Of a stretch of 64,000 nt of DNA, positions 45,884-55,814 are shown piece after piece. The position numbers were made by a program, and so were the translations under genes. The DNA comes from Pseudarthrobacter sp. NS4. Lineage in GTDB: Bacteria; Actinomycetota; Actinomycetes; Actinomycetales; Micrococcaceae. Below the pieces are notes generated by a model. It had not been told where the DNA came from. It searched no databases and was given only the letters and a program-made list of their open reading frames with translations. The stretch is taken from positions 620,001 to 684,000 of the forward strand of contig NZ_CP103288.1 of NCBI RefSeq assembly GCF_024758005.1, read 5' to 3'. Every line of letters begins with the position of its first letter. Position 1 is the first letter of the stretch.

Positions 45884-47356
45884 GAGCCTGTCAAGTTGTT
45901 TGTGTAAGTGAGGTGGAGTCTTATCGGTTGAGGTAGGGCCCGAGTCTGTCGGGGTAGTTCAGGACGAGGACGCCAAGGGCCTCACTCCATCCTTGCGTGA
46001 AGGTTCCTTCGATAAGTTTTTCGACTGTCTTGGAACGGTTTCCCCGGGCCTTGCCTTCGAGTCTCGCGCGGTCGCTGGCGCGTTTGTCTTCGATGTTGCA
46101 GATGGCCAGCCAGAGGAGTTTCACGGCAGCCTGGTCGTTGGGAAAGTGCCCGCGGTTCTTGATGATCTTGCGTAGCTGGTAGTTCAGCGACTCGATCGCG
46201 TTGGTGGTGTAGATGATGCGCCTAACCGGTGGGGGGAAGGCCAGGAATGGGATGAATTTCTCCCAGCCGTTGCGCCAGGTCCGGACCGTTGCGGGGTATT
46301 TCCTGCCGAGGTCGGAGGCCTCGAACGCGTCCAGGGCGTCTTGGGCGGCCTCGGCTGTCGGGGCGGTGTACACCGGCCGCAGCGCGGAAGCGACCTTCCT
46401 GCGGTCCTGGTAGCCGATGAAGCGCATCGAGGCCCGGATCAGGTGCACGACGCAGGTCTGGACGGTCGCGGCCGGCCATGTCGCTGCGATGGCCTCGGGG
46501 AAGCCGGTGAGTCCGTCGCAGCAGACAATCAGTACGTCCTTCACGCCGCGGTTGGCCAGTTCGGCGCAGACCCCGGCCCAGAACCTCGCGCCCTCGGTGG
46601 CTTCGACCCAGATGCCCAGGACGTGCTTGATGCCGTCCATGTCCACGCCCACCGCGATGTGCGCGGCACGGTTCTGCACCTGGTGTCCGTCCCGGACTTT
46701 GACGACGATCGCGTCCAGGTACAGGATCGGATACAGCGGCTCCAGAGGCCGTTTCTGCCATTCCATGACCTCATCCAGGACCGCGTCGGTGATCTTGGAA
46801 ATCGTCTCGTGTGAAAGCTCGGTCCCCAGCGTGGATTGCAGATGATGGGCAATGTCCCGCACCGTCATCCCACCGGCGTAAAGGCTGATGATCATGTCAT
46901 CCAGGCCCCCGGTGCGGCGGGCACCTTTCGGGACCAGATGCGGGGTGAACGACCCGTCGCGGTCCCTTGGCACGGCCAGATCCACGTCCCCGGCGGAGGT
47001 CCCCAGCGTCTTGGCATACGACCCGTTCCGGGAGTTGGGCAGGAAACGGCCGATCGGATCGCCCTTGTCATAGCCCAAATGCCCGGAGAGCTCGGCCTGC
47101 AATCCGCGTTCCAGGGAGGCCTTGATCAGCTGCTGGATGAAACCGTCCTTGCCATCGAGTTCGAGCTGGCCGGAATCGATCTGCGCCATCAGCTCATCAA
47201 ACGCGCCGGAAGCCTTCAGCGCATCCATGCTGCCGGCCGCCGCTGCACGACGGGCCAGGTCCTCCGCCAGCTCTTCACGGGGTTTCGTCATAGCCACAAT
47301 GATTCTCCAATCATCCAGCGACTACAGCTCTCCTACACAAACAATCTGACACCCCC
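45884..47356 (-). mobile_element. IS256-family insertion sequence, 1473 bp
   Basis: One transposase gene bounded by imperfect inverted ends: the left end has TGTCAAGTTGTTTGTGTAAG and the right end, read inward, TGTCAGATTGTTTGTGTAGG, both 5 bases inside the border and sharing an 11-base core TTGTTTGTGTA. An 8-bp direct repeat flanks it. Intact transposase and intact duplication indicate a recent, possibly still mobile, insertion. Confidence 0.93.
45921..47297 (-). CDS. IS256-family transposase
   Basis: 458 residues, full length. The DDE triad fits Asp195 (LYLDAIVVKVRDG), Asp261 (VCCDGLTGFPEAI) and Glu369 (TTNAIESLNYQLRK). The PS01007-type Mutator region with VQTCVVHLIRASMRFI is present. It copies or moves the surrounding element by a DDE cut-and-paste or copy-out mechanism. 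Transcribed against the gene it interrupts. Confidence 0.97.
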   Translation of the reverse strand: MAMTKPREELAEDLARRAAAAGSMDALKASGAFDELMAQIDSGQLELDGKDGFIQQLIKASLERGLQAELSGHLGYDKGDPIGRFLPNSRNGSYAKTLGTSAGDVDLAVPRDRDGSFTPHLVPKGARRTGGLDDMIISLYAGGMTVRDIAHHLQSTLGTELSHETISKITDAVLDEVMEWQKRPLEPLYPILYLDAIVVKVRDGHQVQNRAAHIAVGVDMDGIKHVLGIWVEATEGARFWAGVCAELANRGVKDVLIVCCDGLTGFPEAIAATWPAATVQTCVVHLIRASMRFIGYQDRRKVASALRPVYTAPTAEAAQDALDAFEASDLGRKYPATVRTWRNGWEKFIPFLAFPPPVRRIIYTTNAIESLNYQLRKIIKNRGHFPNDQAAVKLLWLAICNIEDKRASDRARLEGKARGNRSKTVEKLIEGTFTQGWSEALGVLVLNYPDRLGPYLNR

Positions 47357-47364
47357 CAGGCCGT
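47357..47364 (+). repeat. Target-site duplication, right copy
   Basis: CAGGCCGT, matching 45876-45883; it keeps the reading frame of the interrupted gene. Confidence 0.88.
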
Positions 47365-48974
47365 GGCGGTGCTCGCCGAGGCCACCAGGTCGCTGAATTC
47401 TCCAGCCCGGTCGCCGCAGGAGGCCACAGCGCAGGAGCGGAACCTGGTGGCCGAGGTCGGGTGCGTACTGGCCATCGGTGACCGGGCCGCGGGTGCCCTG
47501 CTGGGCGAGTCCCATGCCCTGACCACGTCGTTGCCCCGCACGCTGGCCGCCCTGCAGGCCGGGACGATCTCCTGGCAGTACGCCCGGACCATGGTCGAGC
47601 AAACCCTGAGCCTTGGCCCTGCCGCGGCCGCCGCCCTGGAGGCGCACTTCCTGGACCCCGAGGCGCCCAACGCCGACCGCGGGTGTCCGGTCGGGCAGAT
47701 GCCGGCGTACCGTTTCAAGGCCAAAGCCAGGATCTGGCGCGAACGCCACCACCTGGAGAGCCTGGAGAAGCGCCACGTCAGGTCCGTCGCTGACCGGCGG
47801 GTGGAACACTGCCCGGACCATGACGGGATGGCCTGGATCTCAGCCTGCCTGCCGGCGGTCACCGCCGAAGCGATCTGGAACCGGCTCACGGCCCTTTCCA
47901 GAGGAATGCAGGGACCTGACGAGCACCGCACACTTTCCCAGCTGCGGGCCGACGAATTCTCCTCAACACTCCTCACCGGCGCAAACAATACCGGCGGAAA
48001 CAATGCCCGCGCTGCCGCTGCCGGTGCCAACGCCGACGGCGACGGGGACGGGGAAGGCGCAGGTCCCGGGCCGTTATCTTCGATCCGGCCGCAGGTGCTG
48101 GTCACCGTTCCCGTGTTCTCGCTGCCGGGCCTGACCGACGAGCCGGCGACCCCCGAAGGGTACGGGCCGATCCCCGCCTCGATGGCCAGGGACCTCGTCG
48201 CCGGGGGTGCGGACTCCTTCCACCGGGTGCTGGTGGACCCGAGGGACGGCGTGCCCCTGGAAATCGGCCGGACCAGTTACCGGGTCATCAAAGCCATGCG
48301 GAACTGGCTGCAGATGCGGGACGGCAAATGCCCGTTCCCCGGCAGCAGCAACCACTCCCTCGACAACGACGCCGACCACCTCCTCGCCTGGCACAAGGGC
48401 GGTACCACCGGGATCAGCAACCTCGGCCAGCCCTGCCCCAAACACCACAAGCTCCGACACACCAGCGCCTGGAAACCCACACGAACCACCAAAAACGAAC
48501 CACCCGGCTGGATCTCCCCCATGGGCCCGCACTACAAAAGCGAACACCAGGACTGGGAACCACCACACTGGCCACCAGCGCTCCGCGAATCGGAAACCTC
48601 GCCTCCCTGGAAACTTCCTGCTGCCAACCTTCCAGCGGCTGTGCACCTGCAGCTGCCGGCACTCCAGCCTCAGGATTCCCCGCTTCATTCTGATCCGTGG
48701 GCGGATGTTGCACCCGGCGACCTTTTAACCGCCGATGATTTTTCACCTGAAGAGCTCCGGTGGGAGGACCTTCATGACGTACCTGAAGTCCTGCCCGTCG
48801 ACCCGTTCGGGGACTGGGAGTTGTTCCTGGCCTCGGAAGCAGTCCTCCGACTCTAAAGCTGCGCGAACTCTGCCCAAAAGCCAGCTTTGAGGACCGAATG
48901 CGGCCAGGCCACATGTACACCCAGGCTGCACGTCCAGGCCTGCTGCAGCGCCCACCCACTCCAAAGCCGCTTCT

Positions 48975-48991
48975 GTCTGGAATATCAGACA
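48975..48991. promoter_or_regulatory. Candidate operator, copy 1 (upstream of the IclR gene)
   Basis: GTCTGGAATATCAGACA lies at the centre of a longer perfect 10-bp inverted repeat (48970-48995), about 100 bases before the IclR GTG. A close copy precedes hutU at 50020-50036 (14 of 17 bases identical). This suggests autoregulation. Confidence 0.65.
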
Positions 48992-49093
48992 GAAGCACAG
49001 TCTTCGTTCGGCCGTTGGCGACGGTGAGGGTGCATGGTTAAGTACGGGATCCCGGATAGGTCGGGGGCCACGTGAGGCATTAAGGAGCATACG

Positions 49094-49927
49094 GTGTTAG
49101 CTACGGAAGCAGGACCGCAAGCCATCGGCGCAACAAGCGTGGCACCTAAGGTGGCATCCAAAGTCCCGGCCGCCGAGAACACCCTGCGCATCCTCAAACT
49201 GTTGGCATCACGCCGGGGACCCATGGCGGCGTCGCAAATTGCTTCTTCCCTGGGCCTGCCACGGTCCAGTGTGTACCACCTGCTGGGCGTGATGGAGGCA
49301 AACGGATTTGTGCTCCATCTCCATGAAGAGCAGCGGTATGGGCTCGGCATCAGTGCCTTCGAGCTGAGTTCTGCATACTCGCGGCAGGAACCGTTGTCCC
49401 GCCTCGGACGCCCATTGCTCGCCTCCCTCGTGGACGCCCTCGGGGAGAGCGCGCACCTGGCAGTGCTCCACGGCCGGGACGTCCTGTACATCGTGGAGGA
49501 GCGGGCTAAAAACCGCCCTTCCCTGGTGACCGATGTCGGCGTTCGACTCCCCAGCCACCTCACCGCCAGCGGACGGGCCATCCTTGCGGCACTGCCCAAG
49601 TCCCAGGTGCGGGCGTTGTACCCCAACGCCGCTGCCTTCACCGCCCGGCACGAGGTGGAAGGGGCCATCATGAAGTACTCGGCCCTGTCCTCCCACCTCG
49701 ACCAGGTAAGGCAACGCGGATACGCCACCGAACATGGCGAGGTCACTCCCGGCTTTGGCTCCATAGCCGCCGCCGTGACAGACCACCTTGGATGGCCCAC
49801 GGCGGCTGTTGCGGTCACCTTCCTGGAGGACAAGTTGCAGGCCGACGAATGGCCGGTCCTGGCAGCACGCGTCCAAAAGGTCGCAGACGAGCTTTCGGTC
49901 CGCATCCACGGCCGCCCCGGAAAGTAA
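49094..49927 (+). CDS. IclR family transcriptional regulator, probable regulator of hut genes
   Basis: 277 residues. GTG 49094 has AAGGAG 7 bases upstream. The N-terminal winged helix (MAASQIASSLGLPRSSVYHLL) lies at about 44-64 and the effector domain has HLTASGRAILAALP and GYATEHGEVTPGFGSIAA. It directly precedes hutU-hutH on the same strand, and both its own promoter region and that of hutU hold a matching palindrome, so histidine or urocanate-responsive control is likely. Confidence 0.93.
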   Translation: MLATEAGPQAIGATSVAPKVASKVPAAENTLRILKLLASRRGPMAASQIASSLGLPRSSVYHLLGVMEANGFVLHLHEEQRYGLGISAFELSSAYSRQEPLSRLGRPLLASLVDALGESAHLAVLHGRDVLYIVEERAKNRPSLVTDVGVRLPSHLTASGRAILAALPKSQVRALYPNAAAFTARHEVEGAIMKYSALSSHLDQVRQRGYATEHGEVTPGFGSIAAAVTDHLGWPTAAVAVTFLEDKLQADEWPVLAARVQKVADELSVRIHGRPGK

Positions 49928-50019
49928 CCGACCCTCCTGCCACCTGCGCTGCCAGTTATGGCTCCTGTTCAACCCCTTTCGGGCGTCCATGGAGACAGTG
50001 CGAACACGGTGGGAGGAGC

Positions 50020-50036
50020 GTCTGGCATACCGGACA
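50020..50036. promoter_or_regulatory. Candidate operator, copy 2 (upstream of hutU)
   Basis: GTCTGGCATACCGGACA, about 100 bases before the hutU ATG and 14 of 17 identical to the site at 48975-48991. The symmetry GTC(T/C)GG...CC(A/G)GAC suits a dimeric IclR protein. Confidence 0.65.
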
Positions 50037-50134
50037 CCGTCCTTCCGAAACCCCTATAAAGCCCGCCCGCCAAGGGCTTTAGTTGATACAGAACTTCTCC
50101 TGCACCACAGACGCACGATGAAAAGGAGCCCATC

Positions 50135-51853
50135 ATGGCACCCGCCGATTTCACCACCGGTGCCCGCCCGGTCAAAGCAGCCCGCGGCACCGAGCTCACC
50201 GCCAAGAGCTGGCAGACCGAAGCACCGCTGCGCATGCTGATGAACAACCTGGACCCGGAGGTTGCCGAGCGTCCGGACGACCTGGTGGTCTACGGCGGCA
50301 CCGGCCGTGCAGTGCGTTCGTGGGCCGCGTTCGACGCCATCACCCGCACCCTCGAAACCATGGAGAAGGACGAGACGCTGCTGGTCCAGTCCGGCAAACC
50401 CGTGGGCGTCTTCCGCACCAATGAGTGGGCCCCGCGCGTCCTGCTGGCCAACTCCAACCTGGTGGGGGACTGGGCAACGTGGCCCGAGTTCCGCCGGCTC
50501 GAGGCCGAAGGCCTCATGATGTACGGGCAGATGACCGCGGGCTCCTGGATCTACATCGGCACCCAGGGCATCCTGCAGGGCACTTTCGAGACCTTCGCCG
50601 CGATCGCGCGCAAGCTCACGGGCGATGAGAACGGCACCCTCGCAGGCACCCTTACCCTCACCGGCGGCTGCGGTGGCATGGGCGGCGCCCAGCCCCTCGC
50701 CGTCACCCTGAACGATGGCGCCTGCCTCATTGTCGACGTCGATGAGACCCGCCTGCGCCGCCGCGCCGGAAAGCGCTACCTGGATGAGGTGGAAACCGAT
50801 CTCGACGCCGCCATTGCCAAGGTGCTCAAAGCCAAGGAAGAGCGCCGCGGCTGGTCCGTCGGCTACGTCGGCAACGCTGCCGAGGTGTTTCCTGAGATCC
50901 TGCGCCGGCACAAGGCGGGCGAACTGGCCGTGGACATCGTGACGGACCAGACCTCCGCCCACGATCCGCTGAGCTACCTCCCGGAGGGCGTCTCCGTGGA
51001 GGAATGGCACCGCGAAGCCGAAGCGGACCCGGAAGGCTTCACCAAGAAGGCCCAGGCGTCCATGGCGCGGCACGTCCAGGCCATGGTGGAATTCCAGGAC
51101 GCCGGAGCCGAGGTCTTCGATTATGGCAACTCCATCCGCGACGAGGCGCGCAAGGGCGGTTACACCCGGGCCTTCGAGTTCCCCGGCTTCGTCCCGGCCT
51201 ACATCCGCCCGCTGTTCTGCGAGGGCCTGGGCCCGTTCCGCTGGGTGGCGCTGTCCGGGGATCCCGAAGATATCCGGGTCACCGATGAGGCCATCAAGGA
51301 ACTCTTCCCGGAGAACAAGCACCTGCACCGCTGGATCGACGCCGCCCAGGAACGGGTGGAGTTCGAAGGCCTGCCCGCCCGCATCTGCTGGCTGGGCTAC
51401 GGCGAACGCGCCAAGGCCGGGCTCCTCTTCAACCGGCTGGTCAAGGAAGGCAAGGTCAAGGCACCCATCGTGATCGGCCGCGACCATCTGGACTCCGGCT
51501 CCGTCGCCTCCCCCTACCGCGAAACAGAGGCCATGGCCGACGGTTCCGACGCCATCGCCGACTGGCCAATGCTGAACGCCCTGCTCAACACCGCTTCCGG
51601 TGCCACCTGGGTCTCGCTGCACCACGGCGGCGGCGTGGGCATCGGCCGATCCATCCACGCCGGCCAGGTCTCCGTCGCGGACGGCACCGACCTCGCCGCC
51701 CTGAAGCTCGAGCGCCTCCTGACCAACGACCCCGGCATGGGCGTCATCCGCCATGCCGACGCCGGCTACGACCGCGCCCTCGACGTGGCCCAGGAACGCG
51801 GCGTCCGCATCCCCATGAAGGAATCCGCAGATTCCGCAGAATCCAAGAAGTAG
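50135..51853 (+). CDS. hutU: Urocanate hydratase
   Basis: 572 residues, AAAAGGAG before ATG. Urocanase uses bound NAD+ as an electrophile to convert urocanate to imidazolonepropionate. Visible blocks: [17 protein letters not shown] near the N-terminus, [19 protein letters not shown], the Cys-containing [15 protein letters not shown] and the final [12 protein letters not shown]. hutH starts 9 bases downstream, so the two form one transcript for the first two steps of histidine degradation. Confidence 0.98.
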   Translation: MAPADFTTGARPVKAARGTELTAKSWQTEAPLRMLMNNLDPEVAERPDDLVVYGGTGRAVRSWAAFDAITRTLETMEKDETLLVQSGKPVGVFRTNEWAPRVLLANSNLVGDWATWPEFRRLEAEGLMMYGQMTAGSWIYIGTQGILQGTFETFAAIARKLTGDENGTLAGTLTLTGGCGGMGGAQPLAVTLNDGACLIVDVDETRLRRRAGKRYLDEVETDLDAAIAKVLKAKEERRGWSVGYVGNAAEVFPEILRRHKAGELAVDIVTDQTSAHDPLSYLPEGVSVEEWHREAEADPEGFTKKAQASMARHVQAMVEFQDAGAEVFDYGNSIRDEARKGGYTRAFEFPGFVPAYIRPLFCEGLGPFRWVALSGDPEDIRVTDEAIKELFPENKHLHRWIDAAQERVEFEGLPARICWLGYGERAKAGLLFNRLVKEGKVKAPIVIGRDHLDSGSVASPYRETEAMADGSDAIADWPMLNALLNTASGATWVSLHHGGGVGIGRSIHAGQVSVADGTDLAALKLERLLTNDPGMGVIRHADAGYDRALDVAQERGVRIPMKESADSAESKK

Positions 51854-51862
51854 GAACCACAA

Positions 51863-53566
51863 GTGACACTCTCCACGAACTCCCTAACCTCGCACGGCCC
51901 CACCGGCTCCCAGCCTTCGCAAGCTCAGGCCGGGTCCCTCGCCGATCTGGGCCCACGGCCAGGGAACCCTGTTCGCATGGCCCCATCCCATCAACCGCTG
52001 ACCGTCACCCTCGGCTCCAGCGGCGTTACGGCCGAAGATGTTGTCGCCGTCGCACGCCACAACTCCAAGGTGGCCATCGCCCCGGAAGCCCTCAACAACG
52101 TTGCCAAAGTGCGCGCCCACATTGACGGCCTCGCCTCCAGCGACGTCCCGGCCTACGGCATCTCCACGGGGTTCGGTGCCCTCGCCAACCGGCACATCCC
52201 CAACGAGCTGCGAACCCAGCTGCAGAAATCGTTGATCCGCAGCCATGCCGCGGGCATGGGCCCGGCAGTGGAACGCGAGGTGGTGCGCGGCATCATGTTC
52301 CTGCGTGCCAAAACCCTCGCCTCCGGCCGTACGGGAGTCCGTCCCGTGGTCCTGCAGACCATGGTGGATGTCCTCAACGCCGGCATCACACCGGTGGTGC
52401 GTGAATTCGGCTCCCTGGGCTGCTCCGGGGACCTTGCCCCGCTTTCGCACTGCGCCCTTGTGCTGATGGGAGAAGGGGAAGCGGAGGGGCCCGACGGCGA
52501 ATTGGTCGGCGCCGCCGGCCAGCGCACCGTTGCGGAGCTGCTCGCCGAGCACGGCATTGAGCCGGTCACCCTCGCTGAGAAGGAAGGCCTGGCCCTGGTG
52601 AACGGCACCGAGGGCATGCTGGGCATGCTGCTGATGGCTATCGCAGACCTCCGCCAGTTGCTGACGACGGCGGATATCACCGCCGCGCTCAGTGTCGAGG
52701 CGCTGCTGGGGACGGACCAGGTGTTCCTGCCCGAACTCCATGCCGCCCTGCGTCCACACCCCGGACAGGCTGCAAGCGCGGACAACATGCTGCGTGTCCT
52801 GTCCGGTTCGCCCATCGTTGCCTCGCACCGGGTGGGCGATTCCCGCGTGCAGGACGCCTACTCGCTCCGTTGCGCCCCGCAGGTGGCCGGCGCCGTCAGG
52901 GACACCATCGACCACGCCGAACTGGCGGCATCCCGTGAGCTGGCCGCGGCCATCGATAACCCCGTGGTACTGCCCGACGGCCGCGTCAGTTCCAACGGCA
53001 ACTTCCACGGGGCACCGGTGGCCTATGTCCTGGACTTCCTGGCCATCGCCGTAGCTGACCTCAGCTCCATCGCGGAACGGCGGACGGACCGCATGCTGGA
53101 TCCCGCCCGTTCCCACGGTCTCCCGGCTTTCCTTGCGGCTGATCCCGGAGTGGACTCCGGGCTTATGATCGCCCAGTACACGCAGGCCGGCCTGGTGTCC
53201 GACAACAAGCGGCTCGCAGTCCCGGCATCCGTCGACTCCATCCCCAGCTCCGCGATGCAGGAAGATCACGTGTCCATGGGGTGGCACGCTGCCCGTAAGC
53301 TTCGCAAGGCCGTTGAAAACCTGCGCCGCGTCCTGGCCATTGAACTGGTCACCTCGGCACGGGCGCTGGACATCCGCACCCAGCTCTCCGGCGGCGTTCT
53401 GACGCCGGGAGCGGCGGGCACCGCCGTCGTCAATGCACTGCGCGAGGTAGTGGATGGGCCGGGAACGGACCGCTTCCTCTCGCCGGAGCTTGAAGCGGCA
53501 GACCGGCTGGTGGCCTCAGGGGAGGTGCGCAGGGCAGCCGAATCAGCCGTCGGCGCCCTTGCCTGA
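51863..53566 (+). CDS. hutH: Histidine ammonia-lyase
   Basis: 567 residues from GTG 51863, which has AGGAA 7 bases upstream; an ATG at 51977 (529 residues) fits the usual family length better and cannot be excluded. The enzyme releases ammonia from histidine to give urocanate using the self-made MIO group. The MIO tripeptide reads Cys187-Ser188-Gly189 in SLGCSGDLAPLSH instead of the textbook Ala-Ser-Gly. Other blocks YGISTGFGALAN, GSNGNFHG-like SSNGNFHGAPVAY and QEDHVSMG are intact. Confidence 0.97.
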   Translation: MTLSTNSLTSHGPTGSQPSQAQAGSLADLGPRPGNPVRMAPSHQPLTVTLGSSGVTAEDVVAVARHNSKVAIAPEALNNVAKVRAHIDGLASSDVPAYGISTGFGALANRHIPNELRTQLQKSLIRSHAAGMGPAVEREVVRGIMFLRAKTLASGRTGVRPVVLQTMVDVLNAGITPVVREFGSLGCSGDLAPLSHCALVLMGEGEAEGPDGELVGAAGQRTVAELLAEHGIEPVTLAEKEGLALVNGTEGMLGMLLMAIADLRQLLTTADITAALSVEALLGTDQVFLPELHAALRPHPGQAASADNMLRVLSGSPIVASHRVGDSRVQDAYSLRCAPQVAGAVRDTIDHAELAASRELAAAIDNPVVLPDGRVSSNGNFHGAPVAYVLDFLAIAVADLSSIAERRTDRMLDPARSHGLPAFLAADPGVDSGLMIAQYTQAGLVSDNKRLAVPASVDSIPSSAMQEDHVSMGWHAARKLRKAVENLRRVLAIELVTSARALDIRTQLSGGVLTPGAAGTAVVNALREVVDGPGTDRFLSPELEAADRLVASGEVRRAAESAVGALA

Positions 53567-53728
53567 CGCCGAATCATCTTCAGCATCTGCGCTGCCCCTG
53601 TCCAAGGAGTGGAATTTCCGGCAACACGGTCAGCTGTACGCCGGGGAGTGTAGTAGAACTGAAGATGTAGTAAAAGTCACATCAAAGAGGCTGTGGCGCA
53701 GAACGTATACAAAGGGGTAGAAGTTCAA

Positions 53729-53965
53729 ATGAAAGCACGTGGGGCAGTTTTATCGAACCGCAACGCCCATTCCGCCGTGGTAGCCAACTGGAAGGCCCTC
53801 CAGGTTGGTGACCGCGTCGAGATCATCAAGCATGCGCATGTGGTCGCGGCCGGGGAGGTGGAAGAGGTGTCCCAGAGCGGAAACGTTCTGTGGCTTGTGC
53901 CGGCGGGTCCGGCGGAAAAGCAGCTCTTCCTGAAGTCCGACGGCGTGCAGGTCCGCCGCGGTTAG
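53729..53965 (+). CDS. Small uncharacterised protein
   Basis: 78 residues from ATG 53729 (AAAGGGG and AGAAG lie upstream); a GTG at 53693 is in frame. The sequence is beta-rich (LQVGDRVEIIKHAHVVAAGE, GNVLWLVPAG) like a small SH3-type barrel. It is followed by a clear terminator, so it is likely a single-gene unit. Function unknown. Confidence 0.7.
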   Translation: MKARGAVLSNRNAHSAVVANWKALQVGDRVEIIKHAHVVAAGEVEEVSQSGNVLWLVPAGPAEKQLFLKSDGVQVRRG

Positions 53966-53988
53966 CAGCCACTGAAGATATAACGACG

Positions 53989-54021
53989 AATCCCCGCACT
54001 GCCTTGGGCAGGGCGGGGATT
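53989..54021 (+). terminator. Rho-independent terminator
   Basis: AATCCCCGC and GCGGGGATT with an inner CTGCC/GGCAG stem separated by one A-G mismatch and a 3-base loop; followed by TTGTGTTGT. It lies 24 bases after the small gene's stop codon and also faces the convergent gene at 54056. Confidence 0.8.
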
Positions 54022-54055
54022 TGTGTTGTATGGGTTCCTGCTGTGGCCCGGCGGA

Positions 54056-54316
54056 TCAGGCGGCGATGGCCTCGTAGGTTTCGCCGAACGGAACTGATTG
54101 GTCCAGGGCCACGGTGTAGCGTCCCGGGTGAAGCCTGGTCACCAGGATTCCGCAGCCTGCGTCCTTGGCTGCCACCTCGATCAGTTCGGAAACCGCCTCT
54201 TCCAGCCCGGCGTGTACCTCGCGGGCGCTGGAGAATTCCAGGTCGATGGACCGGGTGGCCGGTGCTTCTTCGGAGTCTGCAACGGCCGGAAGGTGTTCCA
54301 AAGTGGCTGTCATCAT
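54056..54316 (-). CDS. Small acidic uncharacterised protein
   Basis: 86 residues; AGGA lies just upstream of two adjacent ATG codons (54316 and 54313). An acidic helical region (VHAGLEEAVSELIEVAAKDA) precedes a strand-like C-terminus (GILVTRLHPGRYTVALD). The amino acid pattern supports a real gene. No family is recognised. Confidence 0.65.
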   Translation of the reverse strand: MMTATLEHLPAVADSEEAPATRSIDLEFSSAREVHAGLEEAVSELIEVAAKDAGCGILVTRLHPGRYTVALDQSVPFGETYEAIAA

Positions 54317-54548
54317 GTCCTGAACTTTCTCTGTTTGGTGCCGGAGGGCTGGACCAGTCTACCGGCCACGGCTGCAAATGTCAGATGACCGTTGTCTCCC
54401 CCCGTTGTTTCGAGGCGCCACGAGACCCGGGCCGGATGCTGCCCAGCACCTGCCGGTCAGTCACAAACGGTGGGTTTGGCGGCGTGGGGAGTGGGGCGCC
54501 ACGATGGGAATCTGTCATAACAGAAACCCGGATCAGAGGAGATTCACT

Positions 54549-55415
54549 ATGCGGATCATGCGCCTGGGCGAACCTGGCCAGGAGCAGCCGGCCGTGATGC
54601 TGGCTGCTGCCGATGGCTCCCGCCAGTACTTCAGCCTGCTTCCCCTGACCGGGGACGTGGACGGTGCCTTCCTGGCATCCGGCGGGCTGGACAAGGTCCG
54701 GGATGCGCTGGCAGCCGGAACGCTGCCGGTCCTGGACAGTGCCGAAAGCGTCCGGGTGGGCGCTCCAGTGGCCAGGCCGGGAACTGTGGTGGGTATCGGC
54801 ATGAACTATGCAGCCCATGCAGCGGAATCGGGCGCAGCACCACCCGAGATTCCGGTGGTTTTCCTCAAGCCCAGCAACACCGTAGCCGGACCCTACGACC
54901 CCGCTGCCGTCCCGCCACGATCCAATAAGTACGACTGGGAGGTTGAACTCGGCATCGTCATCGGCCGGGAAGCCAGCTACCTCGGGGGCAAGGAAGAAGC
55001 AGCCGCCTGTATCGCCGGCTACGTCACGGCGAACGATCTCTCCGAGCGTGAGTACCAGCTTCCCGGGGCGGCCGGCCAGTGGACCAAGGGCAAAACCTTG
55101 CCGGGCTCAACGCCGCTGGGCCCGTGGCTTGTGCCGGCGGCTGACATCAATGGCGGCAACCTCCAGCTGCGCAGCTGGGTCAACGGTGAACCGCGCCAGG
55201 ATTCCACCACCTCGCAACTCATTTTCGACGCCCCCACCCTGGTCCACCACTGCAGCCAGTACATGCGGCTGGAGCCCGGCGACGTGATTCTCACCGGGAC
55301 TCCAGAGGGGGTGGCGCTGAGCGGCCGCTTCCCCTACCTCCAGCCGGGCGATGTGGTGGAGGTAGAGGTGGAAGGCCTGGGCCGACAGCGCCAGGAGCTG
55401 TTCCGCGCGAACTGA
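54549..55415 (+). CDS. Fumarylacetoacetate hydrolase family protein
   Basis: 288 residues from ATG 54549, with GAGGAG 7 bases upstream; the open frame extends 57 codons further without start signals. The FAH domain (about 75-285) has GIGMNYAAHAAESG, VFLKPSNTVAGPYD, the metal-binding DWEVELGIVIG and NDLSEREYQ. Family members cleave or decarboxylate beta-keto acids and 2-oxo-enoates, usually in aromatic or sugar-acid catabolism. The substrate is not indicated by the neighbours. Confidence 0.92.
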   Translation: MRIMRLGEPGQEQPAVMLAAADGSRQYFSLLPLTGDVDGAFLASGGLDKVRDALAAGTLPVLDSAESVRVGAPVARPGTVVGIGMNYAAHAAESGAAPPEIPVVFLKPSNTVAGPYDPAAVPPRSNKYDWEVELGIVIGREASYLGGKEEAAACIAGYVTANDLSEREYQLPGAAGQWTKGKTLPGSTPLGPWLVPAADINGGNLQLRSWVNGEPRQDSTTSQLIFDAPTLVHHCSQYMRLEPGDVILTGTPEGVALSGRFPYLQPGDVVEVEVEGLGRQRQELFRAN

Positions 55416-55421
55416 GTTTGT

Positions 55422-55814
55422 CTAGCCGGCCTTCACCGCCAGGACCGGGCAGTCGGCCTCCAGCAGGATCCGCTGCGACACGCTGCCCATGATCAGCTTG
55501 CCCACCGGCGTACGCCGGCGCAGGCCTATCACGATCAGCTCGGCGTTGTTCTCCTCCGCGGCATCCAACACCTCGGCGGCGGCATCGTGTCCACGGACCG
55601 GCTGCTTGATCACGTGGTCGATGCCCTGGATGGCCAGCCGGTCCTCGATACTCTGGATCTCTGGCTCCTGGGCGTAACGGTTGTCCACCAGCGCGTCCCC
55701 CTTGGACGAGTTGATGACCAGCAGTTTGGTGTTGTTCTTCCGGGCTTCAGTGATGGCCTGGGTCAGGGCTGCTTCGCCCTCGGGGGTCGGGACATAGCCC
55801 ACCACGATGGTCAT
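55422..55814 (-). CDS. Universal stress protein
   Basis: 130 residues with the ATP-binding motif G-2x-G-9x-GS type: [20 protein letters not shown]. Start [13 protein letters not shown] and end CPVLAV are typical. Its ATG overlaps the tctA stop codon (ATGA), so it is made with the tricarboxylate transporter, which is an uncommon pairing. Confidence 0.93.
   Translation of the reverse strand: MTIVVGYVPTPEGEAALTQAITEARKNNTKLLVINSSKGDALVDNRYAQEPEIQSIEDRLAIQGIDHVIKQPVRGHDAAAEVLDAAEENNAELIVIGLRRRTPVGKLIMGSVSQRILLEADCPVLAVKAG

Larger units (their letters stand above)
45633..48856 (+). pseudogene. DUF222/HNH endonuclease gene interrupted by an IS256-family element
   Basis: The first 84 codons (MEMNPVVVEAEEAVEA to KAQAV) end at 45884 and the frame resumes exactly after the insertion (AVLAEATRSLNSPARS). 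Removing the element and one target copy restores one frame of about 580 residues. The 5' piece reads 7 codons into the element to a stop. The 3' piece holds the DUF222 core and a complete HNH site, with CPFPGS, DNDADHLLAWHKGG and CPKHHKLRH. Such genes are abundant in actinobacteria and of uncertain role. A GTG at 47363 could allow separate translation of the HNH part. Confidence 0.9.

Noticed and set aside
54098..54388. 96-codon plus-strand frame
   Set aside because: Antisense to the 86-residue acidic protein, which has the more protein-like composition.
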